Shown in pieces: positions 9,106 through 17,477 of a DNA stretch of 64,000 bases. How positions within the stretch are numbered: the stretch's first letter is position 1; each line of letters begins with the position of its first letter. The stretch lies in NCBI RefSeq assembly GCF_010435915.1, contig NZ_JAAFZH010000001.1, positions 186,001-250,000 on the forward strand. The letters are read 5' to 3'. The notes under the pieces are model-generated. The model saw nothing but the letters and a program-made list of their open reading frames with translations, searched no databases and was not told the origin of the DNA. The translations under genes and the position numbers were made by a program. The stretch is from Spirosoma terrae. Lineage in GTDB: Bacteria > Bacteroidota > Bacteroidia > Cytophagales > Spirosomataceae.

Positions 9106-9151
9106 CAAACTTATAACTATTTTTCTAGTTTGCAAGCGGCTTTTCTAGTTT
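9106..9151 (-). promoter_or_regulatory. BlaI-type operator and promoter
   Basis: On the minus strand TAAGTTTG (9106-9113) is a -7 box. Next to it ACTA-N6-TAGT (9116-9129) is a dyad of the kind BlaI proteins bind. TTTTCTAGTTT occurs twice, at 9121-9131 and 9141-9151, 20 bases apart, which is close to two helical turns. Confidence 0.6.
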
Positions 9152-9181
9152 TTGTCGTTTGAAAAGCCAGGCAGGGTATTG

Positions 9182-9189
9182 TAGCTTTG
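9182..9189 (+). promoter_or_regulatory. TAnnTTTG -7 box of gldH
   Basis: TAGCTTTG lies 19 bases before the gldH ATG, with a TTTG word about 20 bases further upstream. It shows that the in-frame TTG at 9187 is inside the promoter and cannot be the start codon. Confidence 0.7.
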
Positions 9190-9207
9190 CGGTTTATTCA
9201 AGTAAAG

Positions 9208-9690
9208 ATGAGATCATTTATTGTAGTGTTAATCAGCGCAATGCTTGTATTCAGTTGCGACACAAACGCAGTGTATAAGGAATATGCTGATATTGACGAT
9301 GGAAAGTGGTACATAAAAAACGCTCCTTCGTTTACGTTTGAGATAGACGATGCGAGCGTTCCTTATAACATATACTACAACCTACGAAATAGCCTGTCTT
9401 ATGGGTACTACAATTTGTATCTGACCCGCTATTTGCGTGACGCTAATGGCAAAGAAATTGAATCCCGATTGGATGAATTAATTCTGATGGATCCTAAAAC
9501 CGGCAAACCCAATGGCGATGGGCTGGGCGATATTTTCGACCATAAATTTTTAATGAAACGCGATTATCGGTTTCCAAAGCCGGGAAAATATACCATGCAA
9601 ATCAAGCAGTATATGCGGCAGGACCCTCTATTGAATATATTGAGTGTAGGCATTACCGTCGAAAAGGCCAATAATACGTCTACAAATTAA
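9208..9690 (+). CDS. gldH: gliding motility lipoprotein GldH
   Basis: A 160-residue protein. It starts with a lipoprotein signal peptide MRSFIVVLISAMLVFSC, where Cys17 would be lipidated. GldH belongs to the lipoprotein set required for gliding and the type 9 secretion machinery in Bacteroidota. The body, with NAPSFTFEIDD and YNIYYNLRNS near the front and a C-terminal beta-rich stretch YTMQIKQYMRQDPL, fits the family. The ATG at 9208 was chosen because the longer TTG reading overlaps the -7 box and spoils the signal peptide. The neighbour 18 bases downstream is a PAP2 phosphatase, probably co-transcribed. Confidence 0.85.
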   Translation: MRSFIVVLISAMLVFSCDTNAVYKEYADIDDGKWYIKNAPSFTFEIDDASVPYNIYYNLRNSLSYGYYNLYLTRYLRDANGKEIESRLDELILMDPKTGKPNGDGLGDIFDHKFLMKRDYRFPKPGKYTMQIKQYMRQDPLLNILSVGITVEKANNTSTN

Positions 9691-9708
9691 TTCTCCAATC
9701 TGTTTCTG

Positions 9709-10353
9709 ATGTTACTTGAGTTTCTGAAGAAGAATCGTTTTTTCTTTTTGCCGTACGGCCTGGCGTTGGTTGTGATGGGTATACTGCAATTACTGTATAC
9801 ACAGGAACAGTTAATGCAGTGGGTAAACGTGCGTAACAGTCCGATAGCGGATGTATTTTTTACCTATGTTACGTATATGGGCGATGGCGCATTTTTTGTC
9901 GTGATCTGCGTCATACTCCTGATCTACAATCGTCGGGTTGGCTTTGTTGCTTTTGCCAGTTTTGCTCTTTCTTCGTTAGTATCTTTGTTTCTGAAAACTA
10001 TTATTTTCCCCAACTCACCCCGACCGCTGAAATTTTTTGAGCACTCAACGTTTGAGTTTCATATTATTAAAGGGCTGGATATTCACAGTTATAATAGCTT
10101 TCCTTCCGGTCACACTACGTCTGCTTTTGCTGTATTCGGTTTGCTGGCTTTTCTGGATGCACGAAAAGAACGAGGGTGGTTTTTCTTCTTTCTGGGTATT
10201 TTGACTGCCTATTCTCGCGTGTATTTGTTTCAGCACTTTGTTGAAGATACGTATGTAGGCTCTATGGTAGGAACCGTATCGTCTGTTGTTATCTATCTTT
10301 TTCTTGATAAATGGATGAGAAAAAAAGAGCTTGCCAGCTCCCAGAGACTATAA
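9709..10353 (+). CDS. PAP2 superfamily membrane phosphatase
   Basis: This integral membrane protein of 214 residues has about six hydrophobic segments. The three PAP2 signature motifs are present in order: a Lys then NSPRP (K..SPRP), the SFPSGHTT motif at about residue 133, and SRVYLFQHFVED with the catalytic His and Asp. Family members remove phosphate from lipid phosphates such as phosphatidic acid or undecaprenyl pyrophosphate. The exact substrate cannot be told from sequence. It follows gldH by 18 bases and ends in a terminator shared with the convergent DUF4293 gene. Confidence 0.9.
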   Translation: MLLEFLKKNRFFFLPYGLALVVMGILQLLYTQEQLMQWVNVRNSPIADVFFTYVTYMGDGAFFVVICVILLIYNRRVGFVAFASFALSSLVSLFLKTIIFPNSPRPLKFFEHSTFEFHIIKGLDIHSYNSFPSGHTTSAFAVFGLLAFLDARKERGWFFFFLGILTAYSRVYLFQHFVEDTYVGSMVGTVSSVVIYLFLDKWMRKKELASSQRL

Positions 10354-10398
10354 AAAAATAAGCCCTGGTTCATAATGAATCAACCAGGGCTTGTTTTG
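10352..10398. terminator. bidirectional terminator, PAP2 / DUF4293
   Basis: An 11-bp perfect stem AAGCCCTGGTT (10360-10370) pairs with 10382-10392 around an 11-base loop. An A-rich left side and GTTTTG right side let it serve both convergent genes. Confidence 0.8.
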
Positions 10399-10411
10399 TA
10401 GATCGGGATTA

Positions 10412-10885
10412 TTAGCGCAGTCGATCAGAATCTTTTACCAATTTTTCGTCCCGACGGATAAAACGGTTAGCCAGGGCATTACAAATCAGAGCGCCAATAA
10501 TAGCGTAAAACCCTAATTGAAATTCGCCCTGGTCGGCCGGATTGCCATATTCTTTGCCTTTGTACAGAGTATTATACAGGATAATACCCATTATAGCTGT
10601 TAACATCAGCGCATTAACGGCGCACAAAGCGGTCTGGGTTAGCCGATTACGATACTGGAAAATGGCGTACAGCGACGATAGGCCTACTAAAGCTAATAGA
10701 AGCCCAAGATACCAAACCGATGTTACGTAATTAGTAATGCCTTGCTGCTGGCTGTATTGAATGGCGGTTAAATGGGCCATCTCAGGAGATTTAAGGCCAG
10801 CTTTCTCCCAGATTGGGGTTGATAAAGCAACGCCCATGGCTACAACAATAAGAAACAAAAATATCGTCTGAACGCGTTGGATCAT
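10412..10885 (-). CDS. DUF4293 family four-helix membrane protein
   Basis: The start MIQRVQTIFLFLIVVAMG is typical of the Bacteroidota-specific DUF4293 family. The protein has four predicted membrane helices at about residues 5-22, 55-75, 85-105 and 122-140. A charged tail, RRDEKLVKDSD, follows. No enzymatic motif is visible and no function is established. A 16-residue upstream extension is open but was rejected: the ATG at 10885 gives the conserved family start and lies 28 bases after a TAnnTTTG box on the minus strand. It is divergent from the tRNA methyltransferase gene. Confidence 0.8.
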   Translation of the reverse strand: MIQRVQTIFLFLIVVAMGVALSTPIWEKAGLKSPEMAHLTAIQYSQQQGITNYVTSVWYLGLLLALVGLSSLYAIFQYRNRLTQTALCAVNALMLTAIMGIILYNTLYKGKEYGNPADQGEFQLGFYAIIGALICNALANRFIRRDEKLVKDSDRLR

Positions 10886-10912
10886 TAGTGAAATATATAT
10901 GTTTTGGGATCG

Positions 10913-10920
10913 CAAAAATA
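10913..10920 (-). promoter_or_regulatory. TAnnTTTG -7 box for the DUF4293 gene
   Basis: TATTTTTG on the minus strand would give a leader of about 22 bases to the ATG at 10885. Confidence 0.55.
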
Positions 10921-10939
10921 GCCCAAAAATCAATAGTGT

Positions 10940-11611
10940 ATGAAAGCAGATGTGCGCTTAATGATTACCGGTGATGGTTCACACACGGCAGTGAATCAGG
11001 CACTCGATAAAACGTATCATTCTATCCACGGGGCTTATCAGGAATCGCAGCGTGTTTTTATTGAATTAGGGCTATGGAATGCCTTTGATACGTTCCCCAA
11101 CGATACGTTGCATATTTTTGAAATGGGGCTAGGCACAGGCCTTAATGCTTTGCTGACGGCACGAGAAGCGGAAAAGCATCGACGCTCGATCGTTTATACA
11201 GCCATTGAGGCTTTTCCTATGGACTTAGAAGATGCCCAGCAATTAAATTATGATGAGTTGTTAGGTACAAACTATCTTAACGCGATCCATACCGCAGCCT
11301 GGAATCAGTCTAGTCAAATTACTCCGCATTTTACATTGACTAAGCTGGAAGGACATCTACAGGAACTACATACAGACGAACGCTTCCATTTAATCTATTA
11401 CGATGCATTTGCGCCTACTGCCCAACCGGAGCTTTGGGAACCCGAATTGTTTCAGCAAATGGCAGACTTATTGCTGCCAAATGGTAGACTGACGACGTAC
11501 TGTTCTAAAAGCTATGTGCAGCGGAATATGAGAGCAGCTGGTCTGGTTGTTGAAAAGCATCCGGGCCCACCTCATAAACGGGATATTCTACGGGCAATCA
11601 AGCCTTTATAA
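10940..11611 (+). CDS. mnmD: MnmD-type tRNA 5-methylaminomethyl-2-thiouridine methyltransferase
   Basis: This SAM-dependent methyltransferase of 223 residues corresponds to the MnmC methyltransferase half without the FAD oxidase domain. It would add the last methyl group to wobble uridine 34 of certain tRNAs. The SAM-binding motif is FEMGLGTGLNALLT at about residue 51. The family motif LIYYDAFAPTAQPELW, containing DAFAP, lies at about 149. Further typical features are an early HTAVNQALDKTYHS segment and SKSYVQRNMRAAG near the end. The stand-alone form (MnmD) is common outside gamma-proteobacteria. The family call is firm, while the exact tRNA substrate is inferred. Confidence 0.87.
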   Translation: MKADVRLMITGDGSHTAVNQALDKTYHSIHGAYQESQRVFIELGLWNAFDTFPNDTLHIFEMGLGTGLNALLTAREAEKHRRSIVYTAIEAFPMDLEDAQQLNYDELLGTNYLNAIHTAAWNQSSQITPHFTLTKLEGHLQELHTDERFHLIYYDAFAPTAQPELWEPELFQQMADLLLPNGRLTTYCSKSYVQRNMRAAGLVVEKHPGPPHKRDILRAIKPL

Positions 11612-11713
11612 CCACTTGCCACCAGCCCATGAACGTAATAAAATGAGGTATTAAACTAATTTTTAGTACGTAAAGGCGTTATCATAAAAAACTGCTTTAC
11701 GATCCAACAGACT

Positions 11714-12301
11714 ATGAACCGTTTATTTCTCTTTTTCGGCGCTTTTCTGATACTTACCATTAGCGCATTCCGGACAACTTTGCCAGGTGAACCTACCAGT
11801 TCTCCCAAAACCGAAGCAAAGCACATAAAATGGTTGACCATCGAAGAAGCTTATGCGCTGACGCAAAAAAAGCCGAAGAAGTTTGTGGTTGATGTCTACA
11901 CCGACTGGTGTGGATGGTGCAAAGTGATGGATAGAGAGACGTTTTCTAAGGAAGCCATCGTCGATTATGTTAATGAAAACTACTATGCTGTTCGTCTGAA
12001 TGCGGAGCAACGGAAGGATATTAAGCTTGGCAAGGAAACATTTAAATTCGTCAGTGCAGGAAGTCGGGGAGTACATGAATTAGCGGCCGCGCTCCTAAGA
12101 AATCAAATGAGTTATCCAACCACTGTCTTTTTGGACGAAAAATTTCAGTTGATTCAGCCAATACCCGGTTATTTAGAGCCGCGTACGTTCCATCAAATCA
12201 TTACGTATTTCGGTAACAATTATCATCAGAAAGAACCCTTCGACCAATACAAAGCTAGTACGTACGCCAAGGCGTATCAATCTTCATTAGCTGGCAAATA
12301 A
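11714..12301 (+). CDS. exported thioredoxin-fold protein
   Basis: The protein has 195 residues. It begins with a hydrophobic signal segment (about 3-19) and contains a thioredoxin-like active site CGWC at 66-69 within DVYTDWCGWCKVMDRETF. The later cis-proline segment SYPTTVFLDEKF completes the fold. Such proteins usually act as periplasmic thiol reductases or isomerases; the WCGWC form with following KVMDRETF resembles the DUF255/thioredoxin_7 subfamily. There is no operon partner: it is bounded by the MnmD gene upstream and a strong terminator downstream. The substrate is unknown. Confidence 0.85.
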   Translation: MNRLFLFFGAFLILTISAFRTTLPGEPTSSPKTEAKHIKWLTIEEAYALTQKKPKKFVVDVYTDWCGWCKVMDRETFSKEAIVDYVNENYYAVRLNAEQRKDIKLGKETFKFVSAGSRGVHELAAALLRNQMSYPTTVFLDEKFQLIQPIPGYLEPRTFHQIITYFGNNYHQKEPFDQYKASTYAKAYQSSLAGK

Positions 12302-12302
12302 G

Positions 12303-12380
12303 GCTATAAATAGTAAAGTCGTTCGGCGGTTGGTCTAGCTTTCTCAAGAGTTAGACTAACCGCCGAACGGCTTTTATAGC
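12303..12380 (+). terminator. long-stem terminator after the thioredoxin-like gene
   Basis: A stem of about 29 bp pairs GCTATAAA and TCGTTCGGCGGTTGGTCTA with the right arm ending in TATAGC. There is a five-base insert on the left arm. It is followed by the promoter of the M13 peptidase gene. Confidence 0.75.
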
Positions 12381-12403
12381 AACAAGAATAGCCGTTTCTC
12401 ATG

Positions 12404-12411
12404 TACTTTTG
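12404..12411 (+). promoter_or_regulatory. TAnnTTTG -7 box of the M13 peptidase gene
   Basis: TACTTTTG lies 32 bases before the ATG, directly after the upstream terminator. Confidence 0.65.
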
Positions 12412-12443
12412 TAGTCTTTACTAACCCAAATCAACAAGACTGC

Positions 12444-14516
12444 ATGAATAAGCAACTGTTTTTCCTGTCGTTGGCTGTTATGTCAGTAACGTCAATGACT
12501 GGTAATGCATCAACAACCTGGTTTGCTTCATACCCGCCCGCAAAAGATAAAAGAGTAGTTGCTCCCCCCCGGAAATTTATTGATCCCCAGAATATGGATC
12601 TATCAGTAAAGCCAGGGACCAATTTTTATCAGTATGCTAATGGGAACTGGATACGGTCCAACCCAATTCCAGCGTCTAAAACCTCCTGGGGAAGTTTCAA
12701 TGAACTCCGGGAAAAGAGCCTTGATGCCATGAAAACATTGCTGGAAGAGGCTTCTAAAACAACTACCAGAGGCCGATTATACCAGATGGTTGGCGATTAC
12801 TACGTAAGCGGTATGGATAGTCTTACGCTGGAAAAAAGAGGTTTCGATCCAATCAAGCCCGACTTAGCCCGTATCGACAAAGTAAATAATAAGGCCGCTT
12901 TCTTTGATGAACTAGCGTATCAGCGGACGCAGGGCAATGGCATGCTGTTTGGCTTTGGTGTTACGCCTGATCGTAAGAATGTCAATAAATATTTGCCACA
13001 ATTTGCGCAGGGGGGCACTACGTTGCCGGATCGGGATTATTATCTGAAAAGCGATGCTCGTAGCCAGTCAATACGTACTGCCTATAGTGATCATCTGCTC
13101 AAAATGTTTGCACTAATTGGCGAAGAGCCAACTCAGGCCTCGCAGGATGCGGATGTGATTATGCGTATCGAAACCGCTTTGGCACGCGCTCAGATGCCCC
13201 GAGTAGACATGCGTGACCCGTATAAAACGTATAATAAACTTAGTATTGCCGCTTTCAATCGGTTAACGCCCGAGCTCAATTGGGCCGACCAGTTAACAAA
13301 ATATGGCGCCAAAGGTCAAGATACAGTTCTGGTGCAAAGTCCAGCCTTTTTTCATTCTCTCGATAGCCTGATCACTGCTACTCCGCTGGAAGATCTTCAA
13401 ACCTATCTTCGGTGGAACATAATTAAAGGGGCAGCTCCATACTTAAGTGATGCTTTTGTGGCTCAGAATTTTGCGTTCACCAAAGTGTTGACGGGGCAGA
13501 AAGAACAAACTCCGCGTTGGCAACGGGTAAGTAGCCTGATTGACGGTACGCTCAGTGATTTGCTTGGCCAACTATACGTACAGACTTATTTCAAGCCGGA
13601 AGCTAAACAGCGAATGCTGACACTTGTCGACAATCTGGAGTCCTCGTTTAAAGAGCACATCAAAAATCTGGACTGGATGAGTGAGGAAACTAAGAAAAAA
13701 GCATTGACAAAATTGGTTGCTTTTAAACGTAAGATTGGCTATCCCGATAAATGGAAAACGTATGAAGGAGTTGTAATAGCCCGGAATGATTTCTACGGCA
13801 ACGTAAAGTCGGCCAGTAAATGGCAATACAATCATATTCTTAGCCGATTAGGAAGACCCGTCGATCGAACCGAATGGGGGATGACGCCACCAACAGTCAA
13901 TGCATCTTATAGTCCTATCAACAACGACATTTCGTTTCCGGCTGCTATTCTCCAGTTCCCATTCTTTGACTTTGACGCCGATGACGCTGTTAACTACGGT
14001 GGTATCGGTGCCGTAATTGGTCATGAGATGACACATGGCTTCGATGATTCGGGGCGTCAATATGATGCTGATGGTACGCTACGTGATTGGTGGACAAAAG
14101 ATGATGCTTCAAATTTTAAAGAACGAGCCAATAAAGTGCGCGACCAGTTTTTTGGCTTCAAGGTGCTGGATTCTATAAAAGTTAATGGGCAACTTACATT
14201 AGGTGAGAATCTGGCCGATCTGGGCGGACTCGCTATTGCTTACGATGCATTCAAAAAAACGGCACAGGGCAAATCGAAAACAAAAATTGATGGATTTACG
14301 CCCGATCAACGCTTCTTTTTGTCATGGGCGCAAATTTGGCGTAGCAATCAATTACCTGAATCAACAGCGCAGCGTATCTTAACCGATCCACACGCACCGG
14401 ATATGTATCGAGTGAACGGGCCATTATCAAATATTGACGCTTGGTATCAAGCCTTCAGTATTCAGCCAGGAGACCCGCTCTATAAACCCAAGGAGCAACG
14501 TATTAAAGTTTGGTAA
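12444..14516 (+). CDS. M13 family zinc metallopeptidase (neprilysin/PepO type)
   Basis: This is a secreted or periplasmic endopeptidase of 690 residues, usual for the family. A signal peptide covers about 1-23. The N-terminal M13 domain starts at DPQNMDLSVKPGTNFYQYANG. The zinc motif is HEMTH at 527-531. The third ligand lies in ENLADLGG (Glu588, with Asp592 next to the catalytic His). The substrate-binding NAxYSP-like element is NASYSPINND. The C-terminal W-motif CxxW is replaced by IKVW, as in most bacterial members. Family members cut short peptides. It has its own promoter and terminator and is monocistronic. Confidence 0.95.
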   Translation: MNKQLFFLSLAVMSVTSMTGNASTTWFASYPPAKDKRVVAPPRKFIDPQNMDLSVKPGTNFYQYANGNWIRSNPIPASKTSWGSFNELREKSLDAMKTLLEEASKTTTRGRLYQMVGDYYVSGMDSLTLEKRGFDPIKPDLARIDKVNNKAAFFDELAYQRTQGNGMLFGFGVTPDRKNVNKYLPQFAQGGTTLPDRDYYLKSDARSQSIRTAYSDHLLKMFALIGEEPTQASQDADVIMRIETALARAQMPRVDMRDPYKTYNKLSIAAFNRLTPELNWADQLTKYGAKGQDTVLVQSPAFFHSLDSLITATPLEDLQTYLRWNIIKGAAPYLSDAFVAQNFAFTKVLTGQKEQTPRWQRVSSLIDGTLSDLLGQLYVQTYFKPEAKQRMLTLVDNLESSFKEHIKNLDWMSEETKKKALTKLVAFKRKIGYPDKWKTYEGVVIARNDFYGNVKSASKWQYNHILSRLGRPVDRTEWGMTPPTVNASYSPINNDISFPAAILQFPFFDFDADDAVNYGGIGAVIGHEMTHGFDDSGRQYDADGTLRDWWTKDDASNFKERANKVRDQFFGFKVLDSIKVNGQLTLGENLADLGGLAIAYDAFKKTAQGKSKTKIDGFTPDQRFFLSWAQIWRSNQLPESTAQRILTDPHAPDMYRVNGPLSNIDAWYQAFSIQPGDPLYKPKEQRIKVW

Positions 14517-14531
14517 ATAGGATAAGGATTG

Positions 14532-14590
14532 AAAAATTGGACAGCTTAACAGGAACTGAATTGTTACGTTAAACTGTCCAATTTTTTATA
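14532..14590 (+). terminator. terminator after the M13 peptidase gene
   Basis: A 13-bp perfect stem AAAAATTGGACAG (14532-14544) pairs with 14574-14586, followed by T-rich sequence. The loop of 29 bases is long. Confidence 0.75.
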
Positions 14591-14632
14591 TTGATGGCAA
14601 AATAGGACTAGTCACATATTAATTTGTCTTGT

Positions 14633-15175
14633 ATGCACATATCTCGATCAGTATTGTTTTTGTTAACACTTACCTTTTCCTGCCAGACTAAATCCCACCA
14701 AGAGGCCGGGAATGAGAAGACAGGAGCAGCTATTCAGCAGGACAGTGCCTCAAGCCTAACTAAACGGCCAGGACCAGACGCCCCCCGGTCAGCTGCTGAC
14801 CGTCTAGTACGTGCGTTGTATTTTGAGCATAATGTAAAAGAGAATCCTCTTCGCGAGAAAAAAGATCGATCATTAATTGACCAGTTTTTCGCGAAACCAA
14901 CGGCTGATCTTATCTGGAATGATGCTCAAAGAGGCACTGGTAAAATAAATAGAGCGAAAATTAACTTACTATTTAACGCTTCGGATGAAGCCGTCAAGAA
15001 AATCTGGGTTGAGCCAGCCGCCGTTGGTGATACAAGAGCCATTGTATACGTAACATTTCAACAGAACGGTAATCCGGTAGAGTTGAAAGTTGACCTATTA
15101 CAAGTTAGTGGGCGATGGCGCATTACAGATATAATTTACCCTGATGGGAAACAGTTAACAACTTTAGTCGAGTAA
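14633..15175 (+). CDS. putative lipoprotein with DUF3828-like domain
   Basis: The product is 180 residues. It starts MHISRSVLFLLTLTFSC, a lipoprotein signal with Cys17. A low-complexity linker of about 45 residues follows, then a compact domain from ADRLVRALYFEHNV to the end. That part, with IVYVTFQQNGNPVELKVDLL and GRWRITDIIYPDG, resembles the DUF3828 / NTF2-like fold in the order of its elements. The similarity is judged by eye only. The TTG at 14624 would add three residues; the ATG was preferred. No function is known. It is followed by 342 bases without a gene. Confidence 0.6.
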   Translation: MHISRSVLFLLTLTFSCQTKSHQEAGNEKTGAAIQQDSASSLTKRPGPDAPRSAADRLVRALYFEHNVKENPLREKKDRSLIDQFFAKPTADLIWNDAQRGTGKINRAKINLLFNASDEAVKKIWVEPAAVGDTRAIVYVTFQQNGNPVELKVDLLQVSGRWRITDIIYPDGKQLTTLVE

Positions 15176-15517
15176 ACGTAATTTTTAGAGTAGAGTGATG
15201 CACACAAAAGTTGTTTCGGAATCATTTAGTAACCACAATACGAAAGCTTACAATAGACAGAAAGACTCGCCGGATTAATGAGGAGCTAGCCAATAGACAG
15301 TGTTGAGGCTACCAATGATGAAAAATTAGGTTTAACAAATTCAGTTCGAAATAGGGTTTGTAGGGCCTAGAAGCGTTTTGAGCGCATGTTTTTTCAACTA
15401 TTTGGCTGAGTTACTAAATTATTTTTTGTCTATGTGTTGACAACAAGATAAAACCGTGTAATTTTGCAACTCCAAACCCGAAACGGGGACGGGAATGTTC
15501 TTTAAAAGTGTTTTTTT
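15176..15517. other. 342-base intergenic region before the tRNA-tuf cluster
   Basis: No gene is supported. The only clear element is the promoter at 15437-15466. The words AATAGACAG occur twice (near 15253 and 15293) without other structure. Confidence 0.5.
15437..15466 (+). promoter_or_regulatory. promoter of tRNA-Tyr/Gly/Thr (-tuf)
   Basis: TTG at 15437-15439 and TAATTTTG at 15459-15466 are separated by 19 bases, an exact Bacteroidota consensus. It lies 52 bases before tRNA-Tyr. Confidence 0.8.
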
Positions 15518-15603
15518 GGGGAGTTTCCAGAGTGGCCAAATGGATCAGACTGTAAATCTGCTGGCGTACGCCTTCGGAGGTTCGAATCCTCCACTCCCCA
15601 CCA
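15518..15603 (+). tRNA. tRNA-Tyr (GTA)
   Basis: The acceptor GGGGAGT (15518-15524) pairs with ACTCCCC before discriminator A at 15600. The anticodon loop CTGTAAA carries GTA. The long variable arm is as expected for bacterial tRNA-Tyr. CCA is encoded at 15601-15603. Confidence 0.96.
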
Positions 15604-15701
15604 AAATAGTTTTCAGTTTTTAAGTTTTGGCGAATCAGTTAATGCAGTTTAGTCTAGTTGTCTAACTGTTAGCATAAAACTTGTTGACTGGAATTTTTTT
15701 T

Positions 15702-15774
15702 GCGGAAGTAGCTCAATTGGTAGAGCGATAGCCTTCCAAGCTATAGGTTGCGGGTTCGAGACCCGTCTTCCGCT
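15702..15774 (+). tRNA. tRNA-Gly (TCC)
   Basis: The acceptor GCGGAAG (15702-15708) pairs with CTTCCGC (15767-15773), with discriminator T. The anticodon is TCC in CCTTCCAAGC. CCA is not encoded (CTA follows). Confidence 0.96.
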
Positions 15775-15855
15775 CTAGTAAGTTTATAGTTTTCGGTTAA
15801 TTCATTCAACACAATGAACATGCTGGGAACTATAAGCTCCATGTAAAGATTTTTT

Positions 15856-15927
<72 letters not shown>

Positions 15928-15928
15928 C

Positions 15929-15954
15929 AAGACTTCACTATGAAGTCTTTTTTT
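15929..15954 (+). terminator. terminator or attenuator between tRNA-Thr and tuf
   Basis: A 9-bp perfect stem AAGACTTCA (15929-15937) pairs with 15941-15949 around a 3-base loop, followed by a T-run. No TAnnTTTG box was found between it and tuf, so tuf must be reached by readthrough or by a promoter not recognised here. Confidence 0.7.
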
Positions 15955-15956
15955 AA

Positions 15957-15975
15957 ACGGGGCCGCCCGTGCGGT
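15957..15975 (+). repeat. leader motif shared with the rplK leader, copy 1
   Basis: ACGGGGCCGCCCGTGCGGT closely matches the 20-base word at 18447-18466 before rplK. A small hairpin CCGC/GCGG is kept while the loop differs (CCGT here, CCAC there). Confidence 0.55.
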
Positions 15976-16083
15976 TTCAAGCCAAAACGGTGTCAGACCC
16001 AAATGGGTGATGTCGTCTGGCTTAATTGACGTTCAGCGAGTTCACCCAATAACAAAAACAGTTCATAATAGCGTTTTAAAAAC

Positions 16084-17271
16084 ATGGCAAAAGAGAATTT
16101 TGACCGCTCGAAACCGCACGTAAACATCGGTACGATTGGTCACGTTGACCACGGTAAAACGACGCTGACGGCTGCCATTACGAAAGTGCTGGCCGAAAAG
16201 GGTCTGGCCGCAATTCGGGACTTCTCCTCGATTGACAACGCTCCAGAAGAAAAAGAGCGTGGTATCACCATCAATACATCGCACGTTGAGTACGCTACGG
16301 CTAACCGCCACTATGCGCACGTTGACTGCCCGGGCCACGCTGACTATGTGAAAAACATGGTAACGGGTGCTGCTCAAATGGACGGTGCTATCCTCGTGGT
16401 AGCTGCAACGGACGGCCCAATGCCTCAGACTCGTGAGCACATTCTGCTTGCTCGTCAGGTAGGTGTTCCTCAGCTCGTTGTGTTCATGAACAAAGTGGAC
16501 ATGGTGGATGATCCAGAGTTGCTCGAACTCGTAGAAATGGAAATCCGCGAACTATTGAGCTTCTATAACTTCGACGGCGATAACATCCCAGTTATTCAAG
16601 GTTCAGCTCTTGGTGGTCTGAACGGTGATGCTAAATGGGTTGCTACGATTGAAGAACTGATGGATGCTGTTGACAGCTTCATCCCACTACCTCCTCGTCA
16701 GACGGATCTTCCATTCCTGATGCCAGTAGAGGACGTATTCTCGATCACTGGTCGTGGTACAGTTGCTACGGGTCGTATTGAGCGTGGAATTATCAACTCT
16801 GGTGAGCCAGTTGAAATCCTGGGTATGGGTGCTGAAAACCTGAAGTCAGTTGTAACTGGTGTTGAAATGTTCCGGAAAATTCTGGACCGTGGTGAAGCCG
16901 GTGATAACGTAGGTCTTCTGCTCCGTGGTATTGAAAAAACCGATATCCGTCGTGGTATGGTTATTTGCAAACCTGGTTCTGTAACTCCACACGTAAAGTT
17001 TAAAGCTGAGGTTTATGTACTATCAAAAGAAGAAGGTGGTCGTCACACCCCATTCTTCAATAAGTACCGTCCACAGTTCTACTTCCGTACCACAGACGTA
17101 ACAGGAGAAATCATTCTTCCTGCTAACGTTGAGATGGTAATGCCAGGTGATAACATCACGATTGAAGTAACGCTGATCAACAAAATCGCTATGGAAAAAG
17201 GTCTTCGTTTCGCTATCCGCGAAGGTGGACGTACCGTAGGTGCTGGTCAGGTAACCGAAATCCTGGACTAA
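16084..17271 (+). CDS. tuf: elongation factor Tu
   Basis: EF-Tu brings aminoacyl-tRNA to the ribosome in a GTP-dependent way. The 395-residue length is standard. The G motifs are GHVDHGKTT (about 18-26), the effector [17 protein letters not shown], and NKVD. Domains 2 and 3 are complete, ending [10 protein letters not shown]. The gene sits downstream of tRNA-Tyr, tRNA-Gly and tRNA-Thr, a cluster order also known in enterobacteria (tufB). Its leader of about 125 bases contains a structured element with ACCC/GGGT and AAGCCA/TGGCTT stems. A strong terminator follows. This is the only tuf gene in the window. Confidence 0.99.
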   Translation: MAKENFDRSKPHVNIGTIGHVDHGKTTLTAAITKVLAEKGLAAIRDFSSIDNAPEEKERGITINTSHVEYATANRHYAHVDCPGHADYVKNMVTGAAQMDGAILVVAATDGPMPQTREHILLARQVGVPQLVVFMNKVDMVDDPELLELVEMEIRELLSFYNFDGDNIPVIQGSALGGLNGDAKWVATIEELMDAVDSFIPLPPRQTDLPFLMPVEDVFSITGRGTVATGRIERGIINSGEPVEILGMGAENLKSVVTGVEMFRKILDRGEAGDNVGLLLRGIEKTDIRRGMVICKPGSVTPHVKFKAEVYVLSKEEGGRHTPFFNKYRPQFYFRTTDVTGEIILPANVEMVMPGDNITIEVTLINKIAMEKGLRFAIREGGRTVGAGQVTEILD

Positions 17272-17282
17272 GATAGTAATTG

Positions 17283-17323
17283 AAAACAAGTGCATTTCTT
17301 TACAGAGGTGCACTTGTTTTTTT
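17283..17323 (+). terminator. terminator of tuf
   Basis: A 12-bp perfect stem AAAACAAGTGCA (17283-17294) pairs with 17309-17320, followed by more T. The T-run end overlaps the -33 region of the next promoter. Confidence 0.9.
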
Positions 17324-17343
17324 ACTATTATTTCGTACTTTTG
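17314..17343 (+). promoter_or_regulatory. promoter of tRNA-Trp-secE-nusG-rplK operon
   Basis: TTG (17314-17316), 19 bases, then TACTTTTG (17336-17343). It drives tRNA-Trp 48 bases downstream and presumably the genes after it. Confidence 0.75.
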
Positions 17344-17390
17344 CAGTCCGTTTCAGAGGTGCGCTGTCGGAATTTTACATAATTATTTAC

Positions 17391-17464
17391 ACGGGTGTAG
17401 TTCAAGGGTAGAATAGCGGTCTCCAAAACCGTTGATGGGAGTTCGAATCTCTCCACCCGTGCCA
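17391..17464 (+). tRNA. tRNA-Trp (CCA)
   Basis: The acceptor ACGGGTG pairs with CACCCGT (17454-17460), with discriminator G at 17461. The anticodon CCA lies in loop CTCCAAA. The 3' CCA is encoded at 17462-17464. secE begins 13 bases later, so tRNA and mRNA share a transcript. Confidence 0.96.
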
Positions 17465-17477
17465 ATCCTTATATATA

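Noticed and set aside
9187..9207. TTG start for GldH
   Set aside because: The TTG is part of the -7 box and the extra residues would precede a good lipoprotein signal.
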